Source of the DNA: Gari tellinella
Taxonomy: Eukaryota > Mollusca > Bivalvia > Cardiida > Psammobiidae
Reading direction: 5' to 3'
Assembly: GCA_922989275.2 (NCBI GenBank)
Contig: OV277869.1
Span: 39,292,189 to 39,356,188 of the forward strand
Length of the DNA: 64,000 nt
The notes below the pieces were generated by a model that made no database searches, was not told the DNA's origin, and worked only from the letters and a program-made list of their open reading frames with translations. A program made the translations under genes and the position numbers. Below, piece after piece: positions 33,620-46,709 of this stretch. How positions within the stretch are numbered: the stretch's first letter is position 1; each line of letters starts with the position of its first letter.

Positions 33620-33904
33620 TCAAATTCGCTTTTTGATGTCATTAAGAGTGAAAGGGTTAATTCACTGAACCGTGAAACTTCATATGGACATTCCCAGTTT
33701 CCAATAACGGGTATTTTGCAAAATGACAAACACCAGACACCGGTCTGAGGGCTCCTTTAGGATTTCTGATCTGGGTCTGCACTATTAAATGACTCCTATA
33801 CGCGTCGTTGGGGTGGATGGATTAAATTTAATTTTGAAAAAAAAATATACAGGCGATACGTTTTAACCAGCTGATAGTGTTTCATCCAACATTGTTTCTA
33901 CATC

Positions 33905-35094
33905 ACACTTAAATCACAGGTGCCAGACGCATGCTTTGACCAAATATGCACCTCAAAACACAAATAAAAGGCATAAAACCATAAAAACGTCCTTTTCTAT
34001 GACCAAACACCATATTCTGACCAAAAGCTCATTTTTCAAAAAAAAATTTTTTTTTTATATTATATACCTTAGAAAGGTGTCCAACTCCCACGGCAAATGT
34101 GCTTCGTGAAACGCACGGATTTTATACCGAGTCTTGTTGCGCAATCAATTCTCGATCGATTGTGAATACAAAGATACCATCGCATGCAGAAAACCCTATG
34201 GTACACAATAGAATTCCATATAAGATCAATTTCCATCGAAAACAAGCCCATCCGACTCTCGGAAGTCGCAACTTATCCAGGTCAAACAAGTCTCTACCGT
34301 CACATACACAGTACTTTTACCGCAGGGGTCTTATCTTTACATCTTAAATCTACGACATGCACTCCGTGTCCTCTTTATTTCGATCTAAAATGCATGGCAA
34401 ATGCATTTAAAAGAATTAACTTACCATATATGTCAAAGCAAAACTACTCTACATTATCGCGCAACGGCCGGTGTTTCAATTTAAATAGCACTGGCCATCT
34501 GCTTTCCGTGACCCGGAGGTAGAAAAACGTCAACATGGACTGGTGCCCTTTTACGATAATGCAGAGTAGTTTGGCTGTGTCATGTATGGTAAGTTTCTTC
34601 TTTTAAATGTATTTATCGAAATATGGAGGACACTGATTGCATGTCGTAGATTTAAGGTGTAAAGATAAGACCCCTGCGGTAAAAAGTACTGTGTATGTGA
34701 CGGTAGAGACTTGTTTGACCTGGATAAGTTGCGACTTCCGAGAGTCGGATGGGCTTGTTTTCGATGGAAATTGATCTTATATGGAATTATATTGTATACC
34801 ATAGGGTTTTCTGCATGCGATGGTATCTTTGTATTCACAATCGATCGAGAATTGATTGCGCAACAAGACTCGGTATAAAATCCGTGCGTTTCACGAAGCA
34901 CATTTGCCGTGGGAGTTGGACACCTTTCTAAGGTATATACTATAAAAAAAATTATTTTTTTTGAAAAATGAGCTTTTGGTCAGAATATGGTGTTTGGTCA
35001 TAGAAAAGGACGTTTTTATGGTTTTATGCCTTTTATTTGTGTTTTGAGGTGCATATTTGGTCAAAGCATGCGTCTGGCACCTGTGACTTAAATT
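33905..35094. repeat. Large inverted repeat (arms ~550 bp, 94-bp spacer)
   Basis: Arm 33905-34459 is matched in reverse complement by 34554-35094 with few differences: scattered substitutions and a small indel near 34385. The two frames starting MLRETHGFYTESCCAINSR are just the two arms read outward and are not evidence for a protein. Each inner arm has a donor-like site pointing outward (TATG|GTAAGT at about 34586-34595 on +, and ATATATG|GTAAGTT on - near 34425-34435). The spacer includes an ATG on the + strand at 34535. No TIR transposon ends or target duplication recognised. Confidence 0.85.
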
Positions 35095-35258
35095 ACAGTG
35101 CATTTCGTAATTCTGATGTCAGCAGTTTTAACTGTTTTGGATTTTCCTTTACTATTTCAAATGGAATTCCAACATAGTATTAATTGTTACTTAATATAGA
35201 CTGGTGTTGGATTTTCCGTTTCTATTTATGGACTACATTTTATCTGGCATAGACCAGT

Positions 35259-35812
35259 AGCGCGTTCAAATACCGTATCGATTGCATCGATTACATCAGA
35301 AAACGGTAACGATTTAACTTAAACGACCGTTTGGCTGTTACCGATTGCGAACGGCCTCAGAGGTAATTAGCCATCGCCAACAAAGAAAACAAAATGGCGA
35401 CCAAATGAATTTAATAAAACCAGCGAACAGTCCCGACTTAATTTCCTATCAATTCAATAAACCAACAGTTTCCGATACTTAATGTATCAAACAAAGCAGC
35501 TTACATCTGAGCAGCTAAATCTTATTTTTATATGCGGTAAAATTGATGCATTTCAGTTGATTAGTTGCGTGTGTTATTCCGACTCGTACATAAATCGTTC
35601 GTACCCTTGAAAAGTTAATAAACATGGGGGCGCAATGAGTTATTATTGAAGATAAGATAATCTTTATTTATAGTCGGTTTCAGTCAACATAATAACACTA
35701 GCTATAAGCTATTGTCCGACATTGGAGTATTGGTGAACGTTAGATGTCGTACTATATGGGTTGTTTGCATCGGTTAACGTTGCTGTTCGCTGATACGGTA
35801 CTTGAACGCGCT
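35259..35812. mobile_element. 554-bp TIR element (AGCGCGTTCAA ends)
   Basis: AGCGCGTTCAAATACCGTAT at the left and ATACGGTACTTGAACGCGCT at the right are inverted repeats. No ORF or clear target duplication. 35813-36896 holds no recognised gene. A segment at 36080-36170 recurs inverted at 50990-51060 (TTAGTCCGGTAGTGTCT). Confidence 0.65.
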
Positions 35813-36896
35813 ATGTGAACAGCGCTTAACATGATTAGCACATTAAGCACTTATGACTGGTATGCTCGTTTATTACGAAAGTGTACACGTGAAGAGTGCA
35901 ATTGTACGCAAACAATCTAGACCCGGATCAGGCGGCTCATCGTTTTCGATGACGTGACGTCTATATTTAACGCGCATGGGTAAGTTCCGTGTTATTCTTT
36001 GTAACATGTTTCTGGATACAAATGAGTTAAAAAAAACCTAGTTAGTTGTTGATGGTGTAAATTAAAGGCATACATCCTTGTAAACTGACCAATTTTGTAC
36101 ACATAACACAGACGTGCAGACACTACCGGACTAATCTGGAGCACATTAAAGGAATAAACAACATCTATTTGCAGTTCATAATGGTATGTATTCATACCGT
36201 CGTGAGCGGCAAAAAGATGTTGCTTATTCCTTATATTTATATTTCTATTTTCTGTCTTGTCGATTTAATGTGTAGTTTGACCAGAATTGTTTTCATGTAT
36301 ATGAATATATCCTTTACCGGCCAAATAGGTTTGATAGATGTAATATCGATGCAATAGCCATTCCAGTTTCTGAATATGGTGTGAAAAGTAGTCCTAACTA
36401 CATGTACTGTAATTGCATTATACATTCAGGGTTTTACCCAGTAAACTTTCTCGCTGTGCTTTAAGAACGCTCGTGAGAAACTAAAACAAAAATTTCAATC
36501 TGAATTCCCTTATCAAAGCATAATTTAAACAATTAGGTGGCGCTTGATTTATACACACTTTACACATAGCAACGCGAATAGCAACGCTGAAACGCGACTA
36601 CACAGCGTGTACACACAGAGCTATCCGAGGCATATGTTAATTAGAACACTTTCGGCCGATACACATAGGATAGTTTAAAAATGTCAGAACGGAACATTAC
36701 GTCCCCAATTTAGAAAGTGTGAATGCATTATTTTGCTTTATGTTCGAGCGACTTTCCTATGTAATTCTGGTGAACACTTTCAAACCGTAGCTAGAAGATA
36801 ACTTGTCGAATCTATTAATAGAAAGCCACTCCCCCGGATTTTCAAGAGAGAGAAAGCGTACAGCTTTAATGACGGAGCGTAATATGATAATCTCTC

Positions 36897-37439
36897 TTAA
36901 AGGGACTCGCAACCGGATGGTGTACTTGTCAAAATAAAATAAAATACTCAAATAAAAGCAAATTTGTGGCATTATTTGGCTTATGACATTAAAAAAATAT
37001 GATCAGTCCAAAAAAAGTCTCAAGAATCGTCACCGAATCTTAGATTTTTAGATATTTTCCATCGTTTTTCTATACCGACTAGTAGACGGTATAGTTGTGG
37101 TTGCTACTCTACACGGGCTCAGACATAAACACGAGCGGAATTACGAAGTTGTATGCACTTTCGATAGCTCCACATTGAAATACGTTAAATCGATCCGAGA
37201 TAAACGGATAGTTCTGTGGTCCATTGGTCTAAGCGGTTTCCCCTATTTTGCCTTCTGTCCGCCAATGCCGGGCCCCGGGTTCGAATCCCACCAGAGACCA
37301 ATATTTTTTTTTATTGAAATACATTTTTTTTAAACAGAATTTCTTATCCTAAACTAATTCTTTACCATTTATATAAGCGTTTGACACATATTTACAAATT
37401 ACTATTTTTAATGCATCATCTGGTTGCGAGTCGCTTTAA
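36897..37439. mobile_element. TTAA-flanked MITE with tRNA-like module (copy d)
   Basis: TTAA at 36897-36900 and 37436-37439, same orientation and tRNA-like type as copy b (module 37213-37300, +). From 37440 to 37852 no gene is seen. Confidence 0.88.
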
Positions 37440-38031
37440 AAACAGCATTTACTTTCTTTTCTTTTTTTATCTCAATTTAATTTTAATTGAACTGTCTCCT
37501 ACTTTAAATAGGGGTTTCGTGATACCCAAACGGATAATATAAAAGTAGATCCTAACTTGGTCGGTATCTCTCCGCCGTATGGAAGATTTTTAAAACTAAT
37601 TAGAACCAGATCTGAAGTGAGGGTTCACTGAAAATTGAACCTCACTTTTCCCTTAGAGTTATACAGAGCGAATGTAAATATTAAATAATTTTCTGAATAA
37701 ACAGAACAATATACATATTAAGAAGATCGTCGTGTCTACATTTGAAACATACATTAATATATCAAATTATATATAAATAGTAAGGTTTGCGGTATCAAAA
37801 TGGCATTTCGGCATAGCTTCCGCGTCAGGTACGAACAATGTCTGAGTGTTTGTTTTGCTCACCTGAACCAAATGCTCAGGATGAGCTATTGTGATCGCAT
37901 TCCGTCCGGTGTCCGATGTCCGTCGTACGTCCACATTTTCAAACTGAAGCCATTGACCCAATTTCAACCAAACTTTGCCAGAAGCATCAGTTGGGGAACG
38001 AAAAGTTAATAAAAGTTAATGGGTGGGGTAG

Positions 38032-39286
38032 TTTTTAGCTCACCTGAGCTAGCTCAGGGTGAGCTTTTGCAATACTTGAATGTCCGGCGTCCGGCGTCCG
38101 TCGTCAACAATTTTGGTGTTTATTCTCTAGAGGCCACAATATTTATCCAATCTTTCTCAAACTTGCTCAGATGGTATATTGCCATAAGAGTTCGGATGAG
38201 TTTGCTTTTGGTTGAAATTGGACAAATAGGTCAAGAGTTATCTACATTTGAATTGCTGAAAATGCCATATTTAAGGGTGTTTACACTCTAGAGGCCACAA
38301 TATTTCTCCAATCTTTCTAAAACTTGCCCAGATTGTATATGATCATAAGAGTTCAGATGAGTTCGATTATGGTTGAAATCGGACAAATAGATCAAGAGTT
38401 ATCTACCTTTGAACTGCTGATAATGCCATATTTAACAGTGTTTACACTCTAGAGGCCACAATATTTATCCAATCTATCTCAAACTATCTCAGATTGTATA
38501 TAACTATAAGAGTTCGGGCGAGTTTGATTATGGTTGTAATCAGATCAATGGGTCGAGAGTTATCTACCTTTGAATTGCTGAAAATGCCATATTTAAGGGT
38601 GTTTACACTCTAGAGGCCACACATTTTATCCAATCTTTCTCAAACTCGCTCAGATTATATATTACCATAAGAATTCAAGTGAGTTCAATTATGGTAGTAG
38701 TCAGATCAATAGGTCAAGAGTTATCTACCTTTGAATTGCTGAAAATGATATATTTAACAGTGTTTACACTCTAGAGGCCACAATATTTACTCAAGCTTTC
38801 TTAAACTTGCTCAGATTGTATGTGACCATATGAGTTCAAAAAAGGGTGATTATGGTTGAAATTGGACTAATTGGTCAAGAGTTATCTACCTTTGAATTGC
38901 TGAAAATGCCATATTTTACAGTGTTTACACTCTTGCAACTACAGTTTTGAATGGATTTTGATTATACATGCACACAATGTATATAGCTATAGGTTCTCAA
39001 AGGAGTGCAATTATTCTTTAAAACTTGTCATTGTTACAATAGTTATCTGCCCTTGATATACTTTGAAATGCTAGAAAAGGCTTCATTTCAGTATTGTTTA
39101 GGGTCTAGTTATCAGTCCTTGATGTTCTCTACTATACTAGAATTATGAGGTTGTATTCCAAAATGGTTTACATGCTATACTGCAAATTTGAATAGATTTA
39201 GATGAAAATGGGTGACCAGAAAGGTAAAGCTATCAGGCTTCAGTACAAAAGGTGAGCGATATCAGGGCCTTCAGGCCCTCTTGTTC
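38032..39286. mobile_element. Nested hairpin-ended element A with ~160-bp tandem core
   Basis: Ends TTTTTAGCTCACCTGAGC...GGGTGAGC and GGTGAGCGATATCAGGGCCT...GGCCCTCTTGTTC. The core has five to six ~160-bp units starting GTGTTTACACTCTAGAGGCC. The short ORF at 38019-38291 is chance reading of a unit. Reverse-orientation relative at 16605-17650. Confidence 0.82.
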
Positions 39287-39898
39287 TTGTTGCCATGGCA
39301 ATCGTGCACACCATCTAGAAATATCTTCTTCTCCGAAACTACTGGTCCGATTCTAGACATTCAAAGTTATTCAAAGAATTTTGATCCGTAAAAACATGGC
39401 CACCAGAGGGTGTGGTCGTTTGCCGTATAAATTTATATTATATTTACAACATAAGTCAAACACTTTAAAGATCTTCTTGTCTAAAACCATAACATTTCTT
39501 ATGTAGCATGATGTAGTGAACCCTTACCAAGACTGTTCAAATTATGACACCGGGCCAAAAAATGTCCCGCCTAGGGACTTATCAGTTTTACTTAGAACAC
39601 ATTTTCTCTTCTCTTCTGAAACCTTCAGGCCCAGATCATTAATATTTGACATGTAGCTTTGCCTTATGGTTTTCTAGCAATAGTGTTCAAAATATTTCCC
39701 TCAGGTCAAAAATGGCTCCGCCAGGGGCTTATCAGTTTTACATAGACTTATATTTGGAAATCCTTTCAAACTCTTCTTCTCTGGAACTGTAAGGCTCAGA
39801 TCATTAATATTTGACATATAACTCGTCTTGTGGTCTTCTACCAAGATTTTTCAAATTATGACACCGGGCCAAAAATGGCCCCGCCTTTGGGCTTATTA

Positions 39899-41896
39899 TT
39901 TTTTAGCTCACCTGGCACGAAGTGCCAAGGTGAGCTATTGTGATCGCCCTGTGTCCATCGTCCGTCCGTTCGTCGTCAAACGCTTCTTCTTGGAAACCAC
40001 TGGACCAATTTCTTCAAAACTTCACAGGATTGTTCCTTGTAGGGTACTCTCTCAGATTTCTTCAAATATAGGTCATCCAATTGAAATTGTAGTTGCCATG
40101 GCAACCAATTGAAAAAACTATCAAAATCTTCTTGTCAAAAACTACTGGTCCGAATTGAAAATTATTTTACCCAAATGAGCCATTGGTGACTGTATCAGAT
40201 TTCTTAAATGAATTGTCCTATGTTAAACAAGGGCCACCATGGCCCTAAATCGCTCACCTGGTACACCATGTAAACTTAACATATAGTGACTTATTTTATG
40301 ACTGGACATGACCCACACTCAACCTTTAGAGTGTTAACAAGATTTTTCTATAATTTGACCTAGTGACCTAGTTTTTGACCAGACACAATCCACATTTGAT
40401 TTTGATTTAGATTTAATGTAGGCAAACATTCTGGAAATATTTCATTCAGATCTAACCAGATTTGTAGCCTCTAGAGGGTTAAAACTGTTTTTCTTTGATT
40501 TAACCTAGTGACCTAGTTTTTGACTCCACATGACCCATACTCAAACTTGACCTAGATATCATTTTGGCAAACATTCTGACAAAGTTGCATTAAAATTCAA
40601 TCAGATTTGTAGCCTCTAGTGGGTTAATACTGTTTTTCTTTGATTTGACCTAGTGACCTAGTTTTCGACCGGACATAACCAATATTCGAACTTGACCTAG
40701 ATATCAATTGGGCAAACATTCTAACCAAGTTGCATTAAAATCCAATTAGATATGTAGCCTCTAGAGTGTAAAGAAGGTTTTCAATGATTTTACCTAGTGT
40801 CCTAGTTTTTGATCGGACATAATCCACATTCAAACTTGACCTAGATATCAATGAGGCAAACATTTTGATTAAGTTTCATTAAGATCCATTGAGATTTGTA
40901 GCCTCTAGAGTGTTAACAAGGTTTTTCTATGATTTGATCTAGTGACCTAGTTTTAATCTGACATAACCCACATTCGAACTTGACTTACATATCAATGAGG
41001 CAAACACTTTGACCAAGTTTCATAAAGATCCATTGAGATTTGTAGCCTCTAGAGTGTTAACAAGGTTTTTCTATGATTTAACCTAGTGACCTAGTTTTTG
41101 ACCGGACATGACCCACATTCCAACTGGACATAGATATTAATTAGGCAAACATTTTGACGATGTTTCATAAAGATCCATTGAGATTTGTAGCCTCTAGAGT
41201 GTTAACAAAGTTTTTCTATGATTTGACCTAGTGACCTAGTTTTTAACCCGACATGACCCACATTCGAACTTGACCTAGAGTTTATCAAGACAAACATGAA
41301 GTTTCATGAAGATCGGATGAAAGTTGTAGGCGCTAGAGTGTTAGCGAACAATTGTGGACGGACGGACATACGACGGACATCCAGCGATCCTAAAAGCTCA
41401 CATTGGCACTTCGTGTCAGGTGAGCTAAAACATGACCGCTAGTGAATGGGGCACATTTCCCTTATGTTACTGTATAGTAAAAACTTTAAAAATCTTCTAC
41501 TGTGAAACTACTGGTCAAAATTAAAAATAGTTTTACACAAATGATCCATTAATGACTCTCTACCAGATTTTTTAAAATCATTATGTTATCTTAAAAACAT
41601 GGCCGCCAGTGGGTGGGGCAAGTTTTCCTTATATTTCTGTATAGAAACTCTTTAAAAATCTTCTTCTCTGAAACTATTGGTCTCATTTAAAAATATTCTT
41701 ACACAAATAATGATTCATGGGTGACTCTTTGCCAGTTTTCTTCAAATAATCTTCCTAGCTCAAACATGGCTGCCAGTGGGTGGGGTGAATTTACCGATGA
41801 TGGCTTATAGCGAAAACTTAATCATATCTGGTCCATTACCGTGACCATAACCATGTGTACCAGGTGAGCGATTTAGGGCCGCATGCGGCTCTTGTT
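39899..41896. mobile_element. Nested hairpin-ended element B, itself interrupted
   Basis: Left end TTTTAGCTCACCTGGCACGA plus AGTGCCAAGGTGAGC; right end ACCAGGTGAGCGATTTAGGG then CCGCATGCGGCTCTTGTTT. Own interior units carry ACTACTGGTC and GGCCGCCAGTGGGTGGGGC. Interrupted at 40225-41430. A right-end fragment of the same family is at 49640-49804. Confidence 0.78.
40225..41430. mobile_element. Innermost hairpin-ended element C, opposite orientation
   Basis: Begins AACAAGGGCCACCATGGCCC with TCGCTCACCTGG and ends ATTGGCACTTCGTGTCAGGT plus GAGCTAAAAC. About seven ~145-bp units contain GTAGCCTCTAGAGTGTTAAC and GACCTAGTGACCTAGTTTTT. Host text ATGTTAAA|AACATG is restored when it is removed, compare ATCTTAAAAACATGGCC at 41590. 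Confidence 0.8.
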
Positions 41897-42422
41897 TAAA
41901 GGAGAACCAGTGACAATTTTCTTCTCTGAAACCGTAAAGCCCTGATCCTCAATATTTGACATGTATTTGCCGTATGGTTTTCTCCCAAGATTGTTCAAAT
42001 TATTACCCTCTGGTAAAAAGAGCCCCGCCCGAGCTTATAAGTTTTACATAGATTTATATGGGAAAACTTTTAAAAATATTCTTCTCTGAAACTGAATGGC
42101 CCATATCTTTAATAAATGATATTTTGTCTTGTCTTGTGGCCCTCTAACAAGATTGTTCAAATAATGACCCCGGGTCACAAATGGCTCGCCCTTTAGCTTA
42201 TCAGTTTTTCTTAGGACAACTTGTAAAACTCCTCTTCTCTTAAACCGTAAAGCCCAGATCATTAATATTTGACACGTAACTTTTTAATGTGGTCCTATTT
42301 TGAGATTGTTCAAATTGTGATCCAAGGGTCATAGCTATAATCAAAATATTATCTTGCTCAGTCAGCCTCTATGATAAAATGTCCTCAGGTGAGCGAAATG
42401 TGGGGCTCTATGCCTCTTGTTC

Positions 42423-45400
42423 AATACTGTGAACCTCTGCCATCGGGCTCTGCGTATTGTCTGCATACATACGTGAGACAGTCCTAGGAATTAAACAGGA
42501 AAGACCACCGAACATACCGATCGTTGTAGGACGAACACAGTCACGTGATTATTTGTCCGCGGCGGTTCATCGCACACACTTATAAAATACAGAACCACAC
42601 CGACTCCGCACTTTCCTGTAGAATTCAGGATGCATTCCGCTTGTCTTTCGCATGTCTTCTATCGGCCTGCGAAAATATCTGTGACGCGGAATATTTCAGG
42701 AGCGGTTATAGAAGAGCCGAAATGCTAACGGAAAACCCGGATGTCCTGACGATGTGAGCACGACACTACAGACTAGTTGCGGAAGGTGTCAGGAAGTTCA
42801 TTTCCGCGACCAAAATTTCGATGCGAACAATTCCACCCATCCGAAAGGTGCGGAACCACTGAGAAGTGCCTAGGAATGATAATGACAATGGAAAGAATGT
42901 TCCAAGAACTTGCGGAAGATTTGCGGATATACTAAACTTGTATTCCGCGTTTTGTCCACGCCCTAGTTGACGCCTTGTCTTAATTGTTAACAAGTTTGGT
43001 TGAAAATATCAATTATCCATGTGGTTCAACCGTATCCGATTTATGTTTTTTTCCAGTCCATTTTGAGTTAACATACGTTCATAAAGATCTGCTAACGTGA
43101 TACAAAAAGAAATCTACTTACCGACACTAGAATTTACTCCGTGTTTTTATTCCTGAAAAGTTTGTGACCACGTTGGCACCTATGATCAGTTTTGAGCTAA
43201 AACATTCATATTCAGAGTTTAGGTTCATTAGAGACATCGATACTCGCCTCTAACAGTTTTTATCTTAATCTGACACCGAGTAACTCGGCGTCTGATTTGG
43301 ATCTAAACTGTTTGATACTCGTATCGATTAGTTTTCTAAAATGCCAAATTGACAACATAAAATGTAGACAATGACAGCCAGGGCTGCCATAATTTGATAT
43401 TTAAAAATCCTAAGATTTCAAAAGTTTCTATTTTTCAAGCGTGACTGCTGAACGCAGGTTGAAAGTAAAGCAGAATGCTTTAAATGTCACCTGTCTACAT
43501 CACTAGAAACATGCTATGGGGCTATGAGTTAAGCGACTTTGAGAAGTTTGACTGTATGTCAAGCTGTTTGCGAGCCTACTTTATTTACTTTAATCCTGAT
43601 TTTGAATGTACATCTATAACGAATCAATTGATTAGTAACACTATTTAAAAATATCCAACGTCCAATATCATTCAAACGAATTTAGTTTTATCCATCTTCA
43701 ACTGACAAACCTTATAAATGACCAGCAGTTATTTTTATAAGTCATGTGAAACAATGGGTATTGTTTAGAAACCCGACATAAAATAATTCGCTTGGGTCCG
43801 GGAATTCTTCCTATGCGACCTACTTAGAGAGCGTCACCAAAAACCCCGAATCGTATCGCTGTTTTGCCATGATTGTTTGGGGTATTTCGCTATTGTCGTT
43901 GTATGTAGGATCCAGAGTTATATCTAATATTGCTTTAACAACTCGATTATTACTTATTAACCTTTTGTGTGCTGAAAACGATAAGTGACTGGACCTTGCG
44001 CTTCTTGTCGACATCAAGTTAATTTCAAACAAATACAACAAACATGTAGCACGTTTTATTTTATGGATATGAAACCTTCTCCCCTGTGTATTCTTGTTGA
44101 GTTGGTATTAATGTTTTGGCATAGTGTCAGTCATTATTACACAGATGTTCTGTTCTCATTGGCTTTAAAGCTCAAAATAAGCTTTTAAATAAAAGTTTTT
44201 ATTAACTGTTTGCACGCGAGCGGTGCCGTGATTAGTTTGAATCCTGATGAGACGCCGATTTAATTAAACTGTTTGTCACTCTTATCCTATTAAAAATGAA
44301 ATTTTAGAAAATTCTATTTTTATAACATAAGCAGACGGCAATATTACGATTGCATTCAATGAGTGTATCTCTCGTATGGAGTTACATTCTCTTCCTATCA
44401 CAACTGCTTGAAATCGTAGTCCCGCTATAACGCTTGCATTACTGCACATGGACCTTTTATACTTGGCATGTGTCCTCCCTGTGTCGACTCAAGACCTTTC
44501 AAGTCATACTAACATTTTTTACCTTGTGGCATTGACATTCTTTTGTAAAAAACCTAAAATTCTTTAAATGTCTATAGCATTTGAACCAGCAGGCATACCA
44601 ATGTTTTTGACTATGTGACGTTGACCTTTAAACTATTTAATCAAACTTTAACCAACAACCTTAACCTTAACTATAACTCTTGCATTATTGCGTTTGGACC
44701 TTTTATACTTGGCATGTGTCTTCCCTGTGTCAAGACCTTTCCGACCATGCCAACATTTTTCACCTTGTGACCTTGACCTTTGCCCTAATGTTGTAAAAAT
44801 CTTTGATTTTCTATAACTTTTGAACCACCAGGCATAGGGCTTTCATATTTGATATGTACATACTGGTACAAAAGTCAGATTCCTACCAACGCCTATATGC
44901 GTTAATTACATCCATTTATGCAAGAAGTGTATACCCTGATCACTTGACTACCAAAATAGTCCCACCTACCCAGGGTCTGAACTATTTGCAAACCAACTGT
45001 GTTACCGCTACAGGAGCATATAAGAGACTTTTTCAAAATATGGGTCCTGATCAGACGTCACGTAATGCGTCGTATGATCAGGATCCAAACTGTTTGATAC
45101 TTATATCAATATTTCTTCTGTCAAAGTGTCTTGTATCTAACTTAAATACAACTCTAATACAAATAAGCTTTGCAATGAGAAGTCCTGTATCATTGAAATG
45201 CAAATAGTGTAGCTCACGACCAGCCCCCGTGAAAGACACAGCGACTGATCTTTATTTACACTGTCTGACACCCACATGCATCCAAATCATTTAACCATTT
45301 CCTCCCTGAAACTTCAAATGAAAATTTCTAGTTTTTAATTCAGTTTAGTCCATTTTTTAACTTTTTAGGGTTGAGTTTTACAATATAATTATGTCAGAAT

Positions 45401-45671
45401 GACAAACAGTGTAGACCCTGATCAGAGGGCTGCTTAAGGAGCCCTCTGATCAGGGTCAACATTGTTTGCTTAGGACAAGTGTACTCCTAACAGGTACACT
45501 GTTTGTGAATGACGCATAAATGCGTGACTAGGGTTCAAAGAGTTAATGTATCTGTACGATATTAGGCATTTTAGACCAAACTCAGATACAGATCCTAGGA
45601 TGACAGCGGTGTTTAGTCTGATTGCAATGCAATAAGGCTGGTTTTGTAATGGCACGGCTCAAATTCATGTA
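42423..45671. other. No gene seen; scattered hairpins and repeats
   Basis: Contains a half AAGCAGG hairpin (43450-43480), AAACAG-type hairpins at 45038-45093 and 45402-45469, and two ~230-bp direct units at 44430-44860 (GGACCTTTTATACTTGGCAT). ORFs are short and unrecognised. Confidence 0.45.
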
Positions 45672-45875
45672 CAGTAGAACCTATCTATTAAGGCCACTAA
45701 AAAGAAGGTTAATTGTCTGTATTAAAGACAGGTGACAGCTTAAAGCTATGTGAATGTGAAACAGAAAGCTCCTGTAGGAGCTTTCTGTTTCACTTTCACA
45801 TTGCTTTAAGCAGTCACCTGTCTTAAACGACTAATTTTGACACAATTTAGTGGTCGTAATAGAGAGATTATACTG
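45672..45875. mobile_element. pogo/Tigger-like MITE (CAGTAGAACCTATCTA)
   Basis: TA-flanked CAGTAGAACCTATCTATTA and AATAGAGAGATTATACTG. Inner hairpin AAAGC.ATGTGAA.GTGAAAC with AAGCTCCTGTAGGAGCTT at the tip. 45876-46283 shows no gene. Confidence 0.75.
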
Positions 45876-46283
45876 TATAGGTATCAATTCAGACGATAGC
45901 ATGGCGACGAAGGGCTATAGCCTGACGATTAGTCATTTCACGGCCATTATGACGGATATACCCGTCTAATACAATTGCTGCCATATTATCGTCTGCATAT
46001 ATTTTCGCCTGTTTTTATTTTTTAAATTTAAAATTTTATGCGTTTTTTAATTAGGAAACATTGATATAAGTGTCAAAAAGTTTTGATCCTGTTCAGACAC
46101 CGCACCAGTATTCAAACACTTTGCAAATGTCATTGTTCGAAGCCTTGGCAGAGAAAAGGGTGTAACAGTGACCGGGTAACAATTTGTAGAGAAATTGAGA
46201 CGCTCAAGGTCGACAGAACATGAGGAGAAGTACTGTGAACTTTAATTTGAGTATGAAATTTATATTCTTCTTTCCTTTAATGA

Positions 46284-46495
46284 ACATCCATAGTCAAGTG
46301 GTTGTAGTGAGTGAGACTGACACTCACTTAGCTTATTATCGCTGTGAGTTCGAGTCCCGGTCTAAGCACGTCGTATATTTCATTTGAGGCAGCCTTTCAG
46401 CTGGCATATGGAAGGTCGGAGGTTCTACCCAGTTGCCTATATGTACAAGAAACAATGTTTTGGGGGGCATTTTGGGTCTTCACTCACTTGATACT
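46284..46495 (+). mobile_element. tRNA-derived SINE (bivalve type), partial
   Basis: A-box-like CATAGTCAAGTGGTTG, B-box GAGTTCGAGTCCC, then a body with CAGCTGGCATATGGAAGGTC and GAGGTTCTACCCAGTTGCC, which I recognise from bivalve SINEs. It ends about 90 bp before the 5' splice acceptor of the sushi gene. Confidence 0.65.
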
Positions 46496-46587
46496 AACTA
46501 GACATCGCAAAATTACTGACATACTGTTAAAGCGACGTAAATTATCATATCAAATCATAAATCTTTTCTTGTTTATACATTTCACAG

Positions 46588-46702
46588 GAGCCACCATGAA
46601 CAAGTTATTATCATCCGTCCTTCTATTGTTGGCTTTCTCCGTCCAGACCACGGAAGGGTTACGTTATCCACCTTTTAGATGTGACGTGCACACGTGTAAC
46701 AG
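46588..46702 (+). CDS. TNFR-like/sushi membrane receptor, signal-peptide exon
   Basis: The exon starts after acceptor TTTCACAG (46587) with 8 nt of 5' UTR. ATG at 46596 has an ideal context (GCCACCATG), which sets the start; an upstream 5' UTR exon is implied. The encoded MNKLLSSVLLLLAFSVQTTE is a classic signal peptide, followed by the first two cysteines (RCDVHTCNR). The donor is AACAG|GTAACT and the exon ends in phase 2. Confidence 0.8.
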
Positions 46703-46709
46703 GTAACTA

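Larger units (their letters stand above)
37853..42422. mobile_element. Outer hairpin-ended element of a four-element nest
   Basis: Left end TTTTGCTCACCTGAACC...GGATGAGCTATTGTGATCGC; right end CTCAGGTGAGCGAAATGTGG then GGCTC...CTCTTGTTC near 42390-42422. Own sequence is 37853-38031, 39287-39898 and 41897-42422. It is built of units with GACACCGGGCCAAAAATGG and CTTCTCTGAAAC. GTGGGTGGGG-type text breaks at 38031 and resumes with TTGTTGCCATGGCAATCG, as uninterrupted in 115-375. Confidence 0.75.

Noticed and set aside
34099..34522. Open frames MLRETHGFYTESCC... on both arms of the inverted repeat
   Set aside because: The same frame occurs twice only because the arms are inverted copies. No domain, and the start lacks splice or promoter support.
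44854..45207. 117-residue open frame
   Set aside because: It contains an AAACAG hairpin and repeat units; no family resemblance.
46344..46595. Long N-terminal extension upstream of the ATG at 46596
   Set aside because: It reads through SINE sequence and an intron acceptor; the 46596 ATG has ideal context and starts a signal peptide.
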